This document shows positions 1 through 11,679 of a DNA stretch of 64,000 bases, piece by piece (within the stretch, counting starts at the first letter, position 1; each line of letters starts with the position of its first letter). Below the pieces are notes generated by a model. That model worked only from the letters and a program-made list of their open reading frames with translations. It made no database searches and had not been told where the DNA came from. Origin of the DNA: Zarea fungicola (Eukaryota > Ascomycota > Sordariomycetes > Hypocreales > Cordycipitaceae). The position numbers were made by a program, and so were the translations under genes. The DNA lies in assembly GCA_900169235.1 (NCBI GenBank), contig FWCC01000179.1, positions 429,649 through 493,648 on the forward strand, in the 5' to 3' direction.

Positions 1-978
1 TGGCAGAGCCTATACACGGGTTAGTACTCGAGTTGGCATTTCGCGCAGGTTGAAGTTGACGTACGCCTGAAACCTATGAGCAAAGGATGTTAGTAAAGAA
101 CGTCTGCAGTTTGTTCGGGTTGGTTAAATTGTGAATGATTGATTCATACCAAGGATATTGTGGGTCATAAATCAAGAATTGTCTGGCAAGTGCGGCGTAT
201 GAGTAGCCTGTCCAGGTTATGGCAAGCATGAAGAAGATAGCAACTGCCCCATTCACTTTTTGCCCAAAGTACAACTCCGACATGGTTATGGGGGTGTATC
301 CAAGACTATCACAGAGATTAGATTTATAATTTGTCTCGGCAATTCGAGATACATACTTGTAGGTTGCACCACTGGCGGCAGAGATGGTCACAAGAACATG
401 TTCTTTGGTGCTAAACGGTCCTGGATTGAGGCTGAAGCTTTTCTTCGTGAATGGTATTTTGACTCTCCATGCCGGAAGCACTTGAGCAAGCCATTTACCG
501 ACATAGTTGGAAGCGATTTGAACAAAGAATATCTTTTATCTAATTAGTATTTTGTTTTGCCGTTTGCACTCTATAGACTCACAGAATATGGAGCTGCCGT
601 AGTTCTGAAGTGGCTCATCTGGGACAGAAATGCTCCAGGGGCAACAAAGATAATTGTCAGGATAAAGTAACGGAATGTTATAGTCGGCTCATTTGGGTCG
701 TCGGTAAAACTAACGACGCGGCGGACGTAGGGCGGGATGCTGCTGATCCTAGGATCATCTTCAGGAATATCTTCCTCTTGACCATTTTCATTGGTAATGG
801 TGTAAAGTCGTTCCTTGTTACTCTCCGCATCTTTCGATTCGATGTCAACGTTGAAGGTATCCTCCTTCCCCCAGCTTGTCTCGAATGGAACCATGGGCAC
901 GTTTGCTTCGGCTGTGATTACCTTGGCATCGCTTTCAGTGATGCGATCCGAGTGTTTCTCGCCAGATTCAGAAGCCAT
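1..978 (-). CDS. Oligopeptide transporter (OPT family), partial: 5' end only
   Basis: Proton-coupled small-peptide transporter of the plasma membrane, cut by the window start. Exon 1 is 978..583 and exon 2 begins at 532. The 50-bp intron has GTGAGT, a CTAAT branch site and AAAAG. The N-terminal ~100 residues are acidic and hydrophilic, then comes PPYVRRVVSFTDDPNEPTIT and a first membrane segment (TFRYFILTIIFVAPGAFLSQ), the usual OPT N-terminus. Exon 2 continues with FFVQIASNYVGKWLAQVLP, a PGPFSTKEH segment and the WTGYSYAALARQFLIYDPQYPW region, all OPT-like. A further intron near 75-155 is likely, because the frame stops at 74 while an OPT-like stretch resumes below it. Family assignment is strong. 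Substrate (tetra/pentapeptide or siderophore-like) cannot be told from this part. Confidence 0.85.
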
Positions 979-3239
979 GTCTGAGTTGGGGGCAAGGAAA
1001 TTCCCGCTTGGTCAAGACAGGAACGTACTGCTGAGGAGCATCACAAACTGCTATCCGGGCGAGGGATAGGTACTTAACATTTCACACATCTCATGTTAGT
1101 TGCAGCACTAGCCTGCACCGACTTGTTCCCACCGGGCAGGGATGGTCGCCAGCACGCAATCGCAAGGTAACGCAAACTACTTTAAATAATCCGCCGTGAG
1201 TGGACCGAACCCTGAAATAAACCGGGATTTATTCCTTGTGTTCATTCTTGACAGGCTGGAAACTCCTTCTGGCCGTCGATTGCGACATCTGCGGCGCAAA
1301 GGACGAGATTCAGTCCATTTGCCTTATTGTTGCTACTGCCCCGCCACCTAATGGCCTCACCAAGTCGAATACGAGTTTAGAATGGTACTTTTGTAATGCG
1401 TAGCCCACGTTTCTCCGCCATTCCTACATTGCCTTACTAGAAATATGCAGCCCTTCCGCTGCGTGGAGTTTTACTTGTGGGCTCCAGTAGCCGATGTGGC
1501 ATTACAAAACAGGGGAAGGAACTTTCGCAAAAAATAATCACGCTAGTTGGCTAGTGTGCAGTTTGCTAACTAAAAGTACCTGTCACTGCTGGCGATTACT
1601 GTTTGAATAATAATCATGCTTGACATTGTATTGTCTTCGTTCCGGCATTTCTGTATCAAGATGATACGCTTGTCTTCAACTCTCTTGGGTTGACTGACTA
1701 CTTTACTTTGGCATATTTGATGTTGGCGTGGGCTTGCGCCACAGGCCAAGCCCTCGGTACGATCCGCTTCGGAGATTTCAGAAGCGCCTCATGAACCGAT
1801 CACTTCCCCTAGTTTGCCAATCAAATGGTCAAGTTGGAATTTGTCTTCCAAGTTTAGACTGCAAGTGGCATCCTTCATCCTTCGTATGTATGTCTCTATG
1901 TCGTGAAATGTCGTAGCCAGTCGAGAAAGCCAATGCGCTTTAATCTGTAGTATCCATCCAACATCCATTGTAAGCGACTATCAAGGACAACCAGTTCTCG
2001 TGCGGACCTGGCAATCCCCACACCCGGGTACGTTACCCTGCACAATGTTCGACCATTATCCCACAACGGCAAGTTGCGGATATGGATAGCGTAGTGAATA
2101 TTTATTGGATGAATAATTTATTTTGAGCGCAGTCAATCTCGCAGTGTGTATTTATTTCACCGAACCAGTCCTTCATGATTATGTGTTGGCGCATCTGCCA
2201 GTATTCAGTTACTCTGCGCCGCGTTAATTGCATGGCGACATCTTGGGCCGCGGAGTGAATCAATAACAAACCCGCAGCCCATAACCCATGCCAAACATAC
2301 TTGTAAAAGCTCCCAAACAAAATGAAACGCAAACATTATATGAATGCATGTAAATATTCAAGCAGTCCAATCTGCCCTGACAACTTTGAAAGGCGTCGGA
2401 ACGGTAGGTTGGTCAGAGAACCAAACTTAGCTCCGTGATGAGATACCTGGGTTTTGAAAAGCAGTTTTTGAAGGATGCTTAATACCAAGCCTCGCTAGAA
2501 GAGGGGTAGTTTCAATCACTTAGACCCAAAGTAGTACGCTAAAAAATACTATATAACCCGTCCTTTCAAGCATCTAGCGACTAGCATTCGCGGGATGAGT
2601 GCCATGTATATATTTTTGATTTGCGCTGCCGGTGCTGCTGGTGCTACTGGTGCCGTTACTATCATCAGCACTGTTTCTTATATTATTATTATTAGTTATT
2701 AGCTTATTTAGCAGAGTTTAATATCGTCACACAAGGAAGGCCGTCTATATCACGGTATTTACAGTAGCCAGTCAATACATTGTTGTATCGCTCGAAATCA
2801 TCATGAGCGCCGAAAAAGCCTAAAACACCAGACGATAGCAGCAAGGTCACTTATATACGTACTGGAAATGGCTCAAGGAACTCGATGAAAGCCAGAGAAA
2901 ATTTCTTGATGGGCCATATGTTGATCTATCAAAGGTTGATAAGACCCCAAAAAGTCCAAGACTCGTGGTGTCAGGACCAGTGTGCTAGGTAACCACTGGG
3001 CCACAGAGACCTCAAAAAGATCAAGTAATGCCTAGCCGTGGCAGGACATCCCTAGCATCCAATATATATCTTCTAGGTCCGTGACAGGTGGAAACCCACC
3101 GCAACAGACCAAGAAGGCAAAACCATCGCACGACCCCCATTTCAAATATGTTGAAACCAGCTGCAAACGGATAAAAAGATATTACCGACAATTCAATTGC
3201 CCAACTGGACACACAAATAAGCGCATATACGAGTAAACT
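979..3239. other. Intergenic, upstream of the OPT gene; no convincing gene
   Basis: About 2.3 kb with no recognisable protein, tRNA or rRNA. Open frames are short and show no family features. The only item I would flag is a 35-codon frame at 2595-2702 (listed separately). The OPT promoter must lie in the first few hundred bases above 978, but I see no decisive motif. Confidence 0.5.
2595..2702 (+). CDS. Possible 35-aa hydrophobic micropeptide
   Basis: An ATG opens 35 codons: Met-Ser-Ala-Met, a hydrophobic stretch YIFLICAAGAAGATGAV, then TIISTVSYIIIISY and TAG. An ACTATATAAC element lies about 45 bases upstream. The hydrophobic core could act as a signal peptide or a single membrane helix. 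There is no homolog that I recognise. The final residues come from an ATT microsatellite, which argues against selection. Treat as speculative. Confidence 0.15.
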   Translation: MSAMYIFLICAAGAAGATGAVTIISTVSYIIIISY

Positions 3240-3249
3240 GGGTATTCAC

Positions 3250-3750
3250 CATAGAGGCATATACAGACAAGTACAAAACGGTTTTTGCATAGAGGTGTAT
3301 ACAGACAAGTACGATTCCGGGGCATATGCGGGCGCACGCAACTAAATCAGATCTTGCTAGAGGCATATAAAGACAAGTACGATTTCACAATACAAATCGG
3401 CTTTTGCTAAGAGGTGTGTAGAGACAAGTACGATTCTGGGGCATATGCGGGCGCACGCAATGATAGATTTGACGATGGATTTGACGATGGATTTGACGAT
3501 GGATTCGACGATGGATTCGACGATGGATTTGACGATGGATTTGAAGAGGATTTGACGACAGATTTGCCGGATACCAAATCTGATGGATGTTGAATCTGCC
3601 GCCGACACTTGTCAGTACAAACCTCTAGGCAAATTCATTCTATATTGTGTCGCCGTACTTGTCTGTATATGCCTCTACCCATATCTAATGTGGTCAAATC
3701 TATCGTCAAATCTATCGTCAGATCTATTGTCAATCGGTCGAAATCTGTCG
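3250..3750. repeat. Compound direct and inverted repeat block
   Basis: Two ~110-bp composite direct copies lie at about 3252-3357 and 3358-3460. Each contains an aGAGGYrTATAcAGACAAGTAC motif twice, and the second half carries GGGGCATATGCGGGCGCACG. They run into about eight 12-bp units of the type GATTTGACGATG (3463-3556). Inverted partners follow: GTACTTGTCTGTATATGCC with CTCTA at 3655-3677, and ATCGTCAAATCT-type units at 3693-3735. The order is A-B then A'-B', so this is not one simple hairpin. No transposase frame is visible. The 12-bp units encode a Ser-Ile-Val-Lys/Glu repeat on the minus strand, probably by chance. Confidence 0.75.
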
Positions 3751-4911
3751 AAATCTGTCGTCAGCAACGAAACTCGCTCGACCAACAAGTAAAGGTGCTC
3801 GCTCGATAGGGGACGGGAAGAATTCGATGCTACAGTTAGAGCTAAAGCAAAAAAATGTAAGTATGAGGCTACATAAAGGAAGAGAAAGGATGAGTTGAAA
3901 GGGGATTATGAAAAAATGTACTAGAGCGATCTCAAAATAAACCACGACAAACTATCTGCATTCTGTAACAGGCTCAAGATGGGCATTGTAGAAGCTTGGT
4001 CCTTGGTTGACTTAGATGCAGGTAGCAAGAAAATAATCGCGAAGCAGATCAATAGAATGCACGACAAGTGGTGAAGTGAACAACGCATGCTAGGCTACCT
4101 TTCTGAAAGAAGAGGAAGCACCGCATCAATATGAATAAAGACGACAGTGAAGGGATGACGGGAACTCACAATACAAAAGCGACGATGACGCATAGAGATC
4201 CCAAAAGAGTCCGGCGGCAACATGTTTTCTATAGAACATAAGTTAATTATCTTATTATGCTAGTTCTATTAATTGTATTAATCCTATTAATCCTATTAAT
4301 CATATTAATCCTATTAATCCTGGTAATTATGTTAATTATATTAATTATAATAACTATGTTGATACCTTTTACTCTATTATAAAAATATATCTGCTATGTA
4401 TATTGTAATGGGGGATATTATTCCCTTGCCATGGCCCAATATTATGGCGCCTTTTCCTTTTATTAAGATGCCCTGGGCTACGCTGTCGCCATTATGGCTA
4501 AATTCGGAGCCATGTCGTTAATTGATCATGTAGAGCTCATTATTGTCCTACGGCGCGTTTTCACCGTCCTTGTCGGATCTCTGTGCGTCATCGTCGCCAC
4601 CGTCTTGCGGCGACGGTCGAATAAAATACGCAACGAGGAAAAGACATAAATAGCAAATAGGACCAAGCAATATATTTAAAAATCATTTATATACCGGAAA
4701 CGGTGACACAAAAATATCGCTTTTCTAATACTGAGTAATTCGTTTTGAGTCCCGAGTTAGTTGTCCTTTGGTCACCGTGAAGCTACATGCCCAGCTCCAA
4801 TTGAGGTGGAGCTGTACTCTTGGCTTCACCTGCCCCTCCCGACTTTACGCAACACCTTCGAACGTGCATGCGACTCGATCTGGACCGACCGTGCAATCTT
4901 CAACGGCAATA
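3751..4911. other. Intergenic upstream of VPS23, with AT-rich tract
   Basis: There is no recognisable gene. An AT-rich 9-mer repeat occupies about 4220-4380 (listed separately). The stretch 4560-4620 is locally GC-rich (repeated CGTCG/CGCCG), and the rest is unstructured. The VPS23 promoter and leader probably lie in the last few hundred bases. Confidence 0.5.
4220..4380. repeat. AT-rich degenerate 9-bp tandem repeat (CCTATTAAT type)
   Basis: TATTAATCC-like units repeat head to tail (…CTATTAATCCTATTAATC…), grading into TTAATTATATTAATTATAA. G and C are almost absent compared with the flanks. This looks like a decayed low-complexity or RIP-affected tract rather than coding DNA. Confidence 0.7.
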
Positions 4912-6643
4912 ATGACGGTTCAGCAGCATGTATTAAATTGGCTCTACAGTGTCTTGACCAGTGTAAGGGTAGAAATCAGTCATTGACAAGTCGAATATGG
5001 ACTCTGACCTGGTGTTTTTGAACAGGAATACCACGACGTCAACCGCTGCTACGATGGCATCGCCCGTGTTTTAAGCCGCTATCCGACACTTTCTCCCCGA
5101 ACAGACGTTTTCAGTATGCTACAGCCACCTTGAATCTGTCGTATGCGCAAAACTAACCAGTCAGCCTCTCCCGATGGCACAAGCGCTCTCCTTCTGCACC
5201 TTTCCGGCACCCTCCCAGTCAACTTTCGCGGCAACACATACCGATTTCCGCTCTCGATATGGATACCTCACGCATATCCTAGAGAGCCACCGATGATATA
5301 TGTGACGCCAACCCAGACAATGGTTATAAGAGCCGGGCAACACGTTGACCCGCAGGGCCAGGTCTACCACCCATATCTAGTAGGATGGCAACAGTTTTGG
5401 GATGTACGTGATTTGGACGTGATGCGGACTTGTGGATTGGTAGGGAAATGGCTAATAATTGACGCAGAAATCCACATTACAAGATTTTCTTGCGATTCTC
5501 GCCGACGTCTTTGCAAAAGAACCACCCGTCGTCGCGCGACAGCAGGGACCACCGATCCAAGCGCAAGGCAACGCCGAAACACCGCCGCCGATTCCTCCTC
5601 TGCCTGCCGAGATGACGGGTCGGCCAACACAGCCATCGCGAGAACAAGAATCAAGGCCACCTCTACCACCAAAGTCACCTCAAGATTCTGCGTCGTCTTC
5701 AGGGCCGCCTCTACCAGCACTTCCACCTACTTCCCCCCAGTCATCAGGGCAAAGGTCATCACGATATGATTCAGCCCCCCCATTACCACCACAAGCACAC
5801 CAGTCAGAGCTGCGTACTCCATACATGGTACCCAGTCATGGGGCAAGCAATATGAGCCCACCGGTGTATCACTCACGTAATACCTCTTCAACATACCAGG
5901 GCAACGCGAATGCTGGCCCTGTGTTGCCATCTTACAGCCAAGGAAACTGGTCCCAACAAAGGCCGCCGGTAGCTTGGGGACAACCCCATGCAGCTCAAGC
6001 CCAAATACACTCCGAGCAGACCCCGGCACCAGCCCAGCAGCCACAACCGCCGCGGGATCTACTTTTAGACGACCCACTGACAGTCGATATCCCGCCACCG
6101 TCTACAGTCACAGCACCGCCGATCCCGCCCAACCCAGAGAAGGACGTACTTTTGAGGCAGCTGGCGCAAACATTGGCATCCATGCGTCAGCAAAGCCGCC
6201 AGCAAAATGACTCTTCAATGGCCGGATTGGAAGCTCAGCGCGCCGCCATGATAAATGCCATGTCTGGTCTACAGTCAGAACTCGGACAGCTTACGCAGTT
6301 GTCCAATCTTCTCTCATCTAATACAAATATTCTGCATGAGGCGCTACGAAAAGCAGACGGGGTTATAGAGGGGTCTGCGAGCCATGCAAAACCAGACATT
6401 GACGAGCTGCTGGTGGCACCAACAGTGGTGTCAAATCAGCTGTACAACTTGGTGGCAGAGGAGCGAGCACTAGGAGATGCCATTTTTATGCTGGGGCGAG
6501 CTGTAGAACGGGGCAAGATTCCACCCGCTGTGTTTGCCAAGACGACGCGATCATTGGCGCGGGAGTGGTACTTGAAGAAGGCCCTTGCCCGCAAGATTGC
6601 GCAGGGGATGGGGATGGGCCTGGGGCCAGGAGGACAATATTAA
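4912..6643 (+). CDS. vps23: ESCRT-I subunit VPS23 (TSG101-type UEV protein)
   Basis: ESCRT-I component that binds ubiquitinated cargo at endosomes for multivesicular-body sorting; in fungi it also serves PacC/Rim signalling. Exons are 4912..4962, 5026..5113, 5165..5403 and 5468..6643, giving 517 aa. The N-terminal ~155 residues form a UEV (catalytically dead E2-like) domain: NRCYDGIARVLSRYPTLSPR, SALLLHLSGTLPVNFRG, then IPHAYPREPPMIYVTPT and HPYLVGWQQFWD. No active-site Cys is seen, as expected. Residues ~155-340 are a Pro/Gln-rich linker with PPLPP and PPIPP motifs. Next comes a coiled coil (VLLRQLAQTLASMRQQSRQQ onward). The C-terminal ~75 residues match the steadiness box (EERALGDAIFMLGRAVERGK … FAKTTRSLAREWYLKKALAR). 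The start at 4912 is chosen because MTVQQHVLNWLYSVLTS leads straight into the UEV fold. Confidence 0.93.
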
Positions 6644-8039
6644 GCAGCCCATATGACGACGAGAGAGTGAGGGGAGATTGCAATGGAGAGGAGCAGACTC
6701 AAATCGTAACGATGAAATGCATAACGACCAAACTGGAATCAATAACCTGATGACTTGCGAGTAAAAGGCGCAGCGGAACAAGGCCGCTCGTAAAGGAGCG
6801 CCTCAGAAGGCGCACATGCTATCTATCGGCGTACCTGCACAGTCTGGAACAAGTTCCAACAGAGCCAACGGACCGCTGATGTGCCACCTGCGGTGCGGAA
6901 CGAGCAGCGGGATGGATGAATGGGAGGGGTTAGTAGATCCTTTGGCGTATCGTGTATTTGTAGGCGTGTACAGAGTGTGGCATTCCCATGTCAACGTTGG
7001 TTGGGGCTAGGGGTGTGTATATTGAACACGACCAGCCAGCCTTGCCGGCGATGACTTCGTCGGATGGCCAAAATGCATTGCCAAGTCGCATCAATCTGCT
7101 TTTGCTTGGATTTTACGAGGAAAATGTCGGAATATATTGCTCATCAATCTAATCAGCCAGCCACCCATCTCCTTGGGTTAAGAGAGAATACCGGGCCTTC
7201 TTTTCTCAATCCCCAAAAGCTGTCCGCAGATTGTTGCATCTGGCCACGCCACCAGCGCTGTTGAGCCAAAAACGGATTATTAGCAATTAAGAGAGGAGCT
7301 TGTTTTTTTGGGTGCCGGGGAAGCTAGTAATGCAGCCCGCGGCCCAGAGTAAGCATGGATGCTGTTCAATCTGGCGAATGAGGCGGAAAGTTTGATTGAG
7401 ATTCAAAAAGAACAATACTAAGGAACTCCACAAGAACAATATGCAAGATTGTCTCACCCCACACACTTCGACACCTACCCGCTCCACCAAGCAGCCTTGC
7501 TCACTTACACGCCACAACGACTGCAACTCAATAGCCTTTCAATCCACTCTTCGTCGCCATTTTTTTGCATTCCGTTTACTCGGCGGGCTAGCTTACCAGA
7601 GAGGCAATCAGAGCCACGCTGTTAATCTTCTCATCTCTTTCCTCCTTGCTATCAATGTGATTGCTTACTATTGTTCTCGCCATGTCTCGGGAAGTTGTCC
7701 TGCCTGCGCCGCCATAGGCTATATATCGGGATGTTTGACTCCTTATTTAGTTGGAGAGTGGCCAGTGCTGCACTTGGTTTCTGTTTTTTTCTTTGTCCGC
7801 ATATATCGTTGATATCTTGATCTAATTCTATAGACCAGCAAATCCTGCCGATCGCACTCGGTCTCGTTACAAGTCTTCAACACCAACAACAGGCTTGCAC
7901 ATTGCAGCTGGTCTGCTTCACCAGTATCATCAAACCAGGGTAACACCAAAGCAGCAGCAAACAAAATCAACAACACACAGAGCCATCCTCCTCACCTTAA
8001 TTGAGTATCCTACAATATTCTCAACCAAATTCCTTCGCC
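6644..8039. other. Intergenic: VPS23 3' side and pheromone-receptor promoter/leader
   Basis: No gene is recognised. A small perfect stem (GCGCCT-CAGA-AGGCGC, about 6796-6812) lies downstream of VPS23. The receptor-proximal part is CA/CT-rich, as in a long 5' leader, and contains three AGAACAAT motifs, listed separately. Confidence 0.5.
7409..7677. promoter_or_regulatory. Three AGAACAAT motifs upstream of the pheromone receptor
   Basis: AGAACAAT occurs at 7409-7416 and 7433-7440 on the plus strand and inverted (ATTGTTCT) at 7670-7677. The AACAAT core is the type bound by HMG-box proteins, which include fungal mating-type regulators. That these sites control the receptor is inference. Confidence 0.35.
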
Positions 8040-9312
8040 ATGGATGCTGCGGCCCCCACGCCAGAGCCAACCTTTGATCCGTACTCCCAGAACGTCACCT
8101 TCTTCTATGCCGATCATAACACTACAATTGAAATTCCCATACCTGTGATCAACGCCGTCTATGACGAGACCATTAGCGTCACCATGAACTATGGCGCCCA
8201 GCTCGGCGCGTGCATCGTCATGTTTCTTGTCGTCCTCGCACTCACCCCATCGTCGAAGCTCACCCGTCTCTCTGCTGTCCTTCATCTGCTCGGCCTGCTT
8301 GTCTGCGCTGTCCGCAGTGGCCTCCTCTTCACTTACTACCTTGCCCCCGAGAGCCACTTCTACCAGCTCTGGTCTGGCGACCTCTCTCAGGTCCCGCAGT
8401 ACTACTACAACCTCAGCCTCGCCACCAACACGCTCGCTCTCCCGCTCGTCATCATTGTCCAAGCCGCCCTCATGAACCAAGCCTGGACCATGGTGACGTT
8501 TTGGCCGCAGCTCGCAAAGTATGTCGCGTGCGTGCTCTCCGGCATCATCACCCTGCTCACTATCGGCACCCGTGTGGCCTTTACCGTCATTCAGAACCAT
8601 GCCATTGTTACCGCCACCCCGCCATTGTTTTACTTTTGGGGCATCCAGTGGATGGTCATCATGTCTGCCATTTCAATCTTTTGGTTCTGCGCCATCTTTA
8701 ACATCAAGCTTGTCAATCACCTTGTCAAAAATCGCGGCATTCTACCCTCAACATCCCTCATCAACCCCATGGAAGTCCTCATCATGACAAACGGCGCCTT
8801 AATGGTTATACCTTGTAAGAAAAAAATCCCCAAAATAAAACATTAGAGAAAGGTCCAAGAAGGGGACTAACACATTTGTTATAGGCGTCTTTGCCGGCCT
8901 CGAATGGGGCAAGTTTACAAACTTTGAGGCCGCCTCCCTCACAGTCACCTCCGTCGTCATCATCCTCCCGCTCGGCACCCTGACTGCGCAGCGCATCTCG
9001 AGCTATGGATCCCAGAGCTACCTGGCAGGCAACGAGTTTCGCAAGCAAAACGGCCAGCCAGCCTTTGGCAGCACCACACTGCCGACCAACCACACCAAGC
9101 CATCCAATGCCACGTTCTGCAGCAATGGTACCACAGTCACGCCGCAGACCTCTGTCACATCCAGGGCAGATGTCTCGCTGATTGGCCGCTCGGAGAACCG
9201 CATGGATCCGATCGATCTTGAGCTTTGCAGGATCGACAACTTTCGCGAGTCTGCTGAGATTCTGCGTTCCGACGACGACAGAAGCAAGCTTCGAAGAGAT
9301 GATTTTGTTTAA
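8040..9312 (+). CDS. ste2: Ste2-type (alpha-factor-like) pheromone receptor, GPCR
   Basis: Seven-TM receptor for the alpha-type peptide pheromone, acting through the mating G protein; ortholog of Neurospora pre-2. Exons are 8040..8814 and 8885..9312, giving 400 aa. The 70-bp intron has GTAAGA and TTATAG. The extracellular N-terminus (~45 aa) has N-glycosylation sequons (NVT, NTT). Hydrophobic helices run from NYGAQLGACIVMFLVVLAL to a last helix containing VTSVVIILPLGTLTAQRIS; the PLGTLxAQR motif is a hallmark of fungal Ste2 receptors. The ~100-aa cytoplasmic tail is Ser/Thr/Asn-rich, as expected for desensitisation. The start at 8040 has good context (TTCGCCATGG) and precedes TM1 by the usual distance. 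Confidence 0.92.
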
Positions 9313-9622
9313 AAGAAATGCTTGCCTTGTGAAAACGAAAATTTGCTAATCTCTTTCTTCTCATTTCATTTATTTGCATTGACCATTCGCTCATACATAA
9401 CCCTACCACCAAGTTTCAAGAATATTATTGCTAGCCTAGTTTCGCATCGACTTAAAGTGAAAATTGATTTATTTCGTATGCTATTGCCAGGGAAGCTCTG
9501 TAACCACATAAACACACCAGTTTGTGACAGCGATCGTCCACATCTACTGCCTTGGATTGATGCATAAAAACCAACTCCGGCAATACTTGTCTTGCTATAC
9601 ATATACAGCCGCAAGTTATCCG

Positions 9623-11679
9623 TTATTCAGAATGCCCACGTCGTTTCATACTGCCTTGCATTTTGCATAAACTAATCAATCTCTTCAATTCAACTCCATG
9701 GACTGGCCGCGGCTGCTCTAGCTGACAGTGGGCTTGCGAGACCAGTGTCGCTGAGCTTCGCGAAAACCAGCGTCGGTTTGGACGACGTGGTGGCTCCAGT
9801 ACCTCCGGACAATCGAATGGAGGCGAGAATGAGCGATCCGTAGTTGAAGAATAGGTACCAATTTCAAATTCTTGACCGCTAGGGGCCTTTCCATGCAGAG
9901 ACGACAGCTGCAGTGGGACACTGACATGCGCATGCTCACCGTTGCCCCCGTTGCGGTATGATTTTGCGTGGCTGGTGGACATGTACGGGTCAAAAAGGCT
10001 TATTTCACTGGCTTTGGATGGCCTCAACGGTCGCCTGTCATCGGCCGACACTTCGCACCATTCCGCATGGAGCCTTTTGCGCGGTGACGTGTCGACCGAG
10101 CCAACTTTCCACATGGCAGTGTAGTCTGAGAGTAACTTTGCAGTTTCCTGAGATGTTCCTCGTTTCAATCTCCAGGATGAGGACAATTTTCTGAGAGAAC
10201 CCTTGAACCTCTCTCTTTTCCCGGTTGGCCTGGCTGATACTTGTATCTCATCGCCCAGTGATTTAGCAGCTCCATGGCCTGAAGTAGCATTCGGAGTCAA
10301 GGGGGCTTTATGGCTCATGGCTTCAAAAAAGCCGACAGCATCTTTGAAATTACCTGGATTTCTCGATTTGATGAACTTGCCCTTTCCTTGACCCAGTCCC
10401 ATTGGTGAAATGTCTTTTGACATAGTTGGCTTCTGGGGGGTCACGATGCGCTGAGGTGACCAGCCCATGGTACGCAGAGGGGTCGATTGACTTTTTGCAG
10501 TAGTTGCTGCAGAATCACTAGGTTCGAAGACGTTACTTTGGTTTATAGGGAGACAAGAAGTATCGAGCTTAGCAAGGGGAGGACCAGGAGTTGGTACAAT
10601 GGGGGCTGGAGGGTTTCCCGCCGGTTTGTCCGTGGAAATAGGCGACGCTGGCAATGGAAGTTTGTCCACATTCGTATAATCAAATTTTGCCACCTTTGTA
10701 ATCGGCGAACCAGTTGCAGAAGCTTGAGTGGTATCGGTAGGTGATTGCTTCGGTGTTGCCAGTTTTTGTGACTGAGGCTTTGCACCATTTCCCGTTACGG
10801 GCGGAGATAGGTCGTTGTCGTGATGCAGCCTCAAAACGACACTGGAGGCTGGTACTGTATGAACATATGAGTGGTGCATTATTTTAACAGGATTTTGACG
10901 ACAATGTTGCTGCACAGAGTAGGGGCTGAGGGCAGCCCTTATAGGGCTGTCTGGAACTATAACATCACGTTATCAGTACCTGACTGGCGATAATGCATGT
11001 GTACGTACCTTTTTTCGGCGTTGAATAGGGAAATACGCAAGATTGAGACATAGGCAGTCTTGGATTCGATTTCTCTGTCAATGCCGATGGAGTCACGTTC
11101 AATCGGGAACCTGGGTTGGACAAAGCGGCGCTGGGTATTGCGGTGTCTGGAGTACGATCTCAGCTGTGCACAGTGTAGTGTAAGAGGCGGATGGTGCTGC
11201 CTACCTGAAGCTCTTTTCGTCTGAGCTGTCTCTGTCTCAAATAATTTTCTCTTCTCTGCTACAGTTAATGCTCTGCAGCCTTTGTCATTTGCCATCTTTG
11301 GTTGGGACGCATCAAGCTTAAGCGCAGAGCGTTTGGCAGCAGTCAATGCAGCTGATCCAGCGTGCATCGGCAAGGATGAAATAGGTGAGACAACGTTTTC
11401 AAAATTATTCCTACTCATCTTTCCAGGACTCGGCCGACTGTCTGGGAAAGATCCTAGTGATGTCGTTGTTTGGCTAGCTGGCAGCCGCGGTGGTTGGCGC
11501 GGGAGACCTGACGGCTCGTGTGCAGACCCGCGGTTCGCAGCAGGGCCTTTGTCAAGAGTTTCAAACTTGGAAACGAGATGTGAAAGGCCTCGTCTGGGGA
11601 TAGTACTGGCATAATCGTCGCTAGCTGCATTCAAGTCGGAGGAGCGAGTCATAGGATTGCTCGAAGCCATAGAGACCAT
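9623..11679 (-). CDS. Large disordered protein of unknown function
   Basis: Not recognised. Exons are 11679..11205, 11146..11009 and 10956..9623; the introns (58 and 52 bp) have GTAGGC/CTCCAG and GTACGT/TTATAG borders. Joining them gives one 648-aa frame, supporting the model. The protein is rich in Ser, Pro, Thr, Lys and Arg, with no membrane segment and low predicted order. Features seen: an N-terminal GLSHLVSKFETLD segment, many S/T-P sites (PSPGKMSR, TPLRTMGWSPQRIVTPQKP) that could be kinase targets, and a basic cluster around RPTGKRERFKGSLRKL followed by SWRLKRGTSQETAKLL. A short MGWSPQRI-type motif might be a docking peptide. It is convergent with the pheromone receptor (310-bp gap). 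The start could be the first or fourth codon (MVSMASS). Confidence 0.6.

Noticed and set aside
3357..3608. Ser-Ile-Val-Lys repeat peptide on the minus strand
   Set aside because: It is a direct translation of the 12-bp tandem array; repeat arrays divisible by three give such frames by chance.
4563..4625. GC-rich CGTCG/CGCCG patch as a structured RNA
   Set aside because: Some local pairing is possible, but no known RNA motif or conserved structure can be claimed.
8010..8600. 196-codon minus-strand frame over the pheromone receptor
   Set aside because: Mirror of a GC-biased coding exon; no domain, and the sense frame is a clear GPCR.
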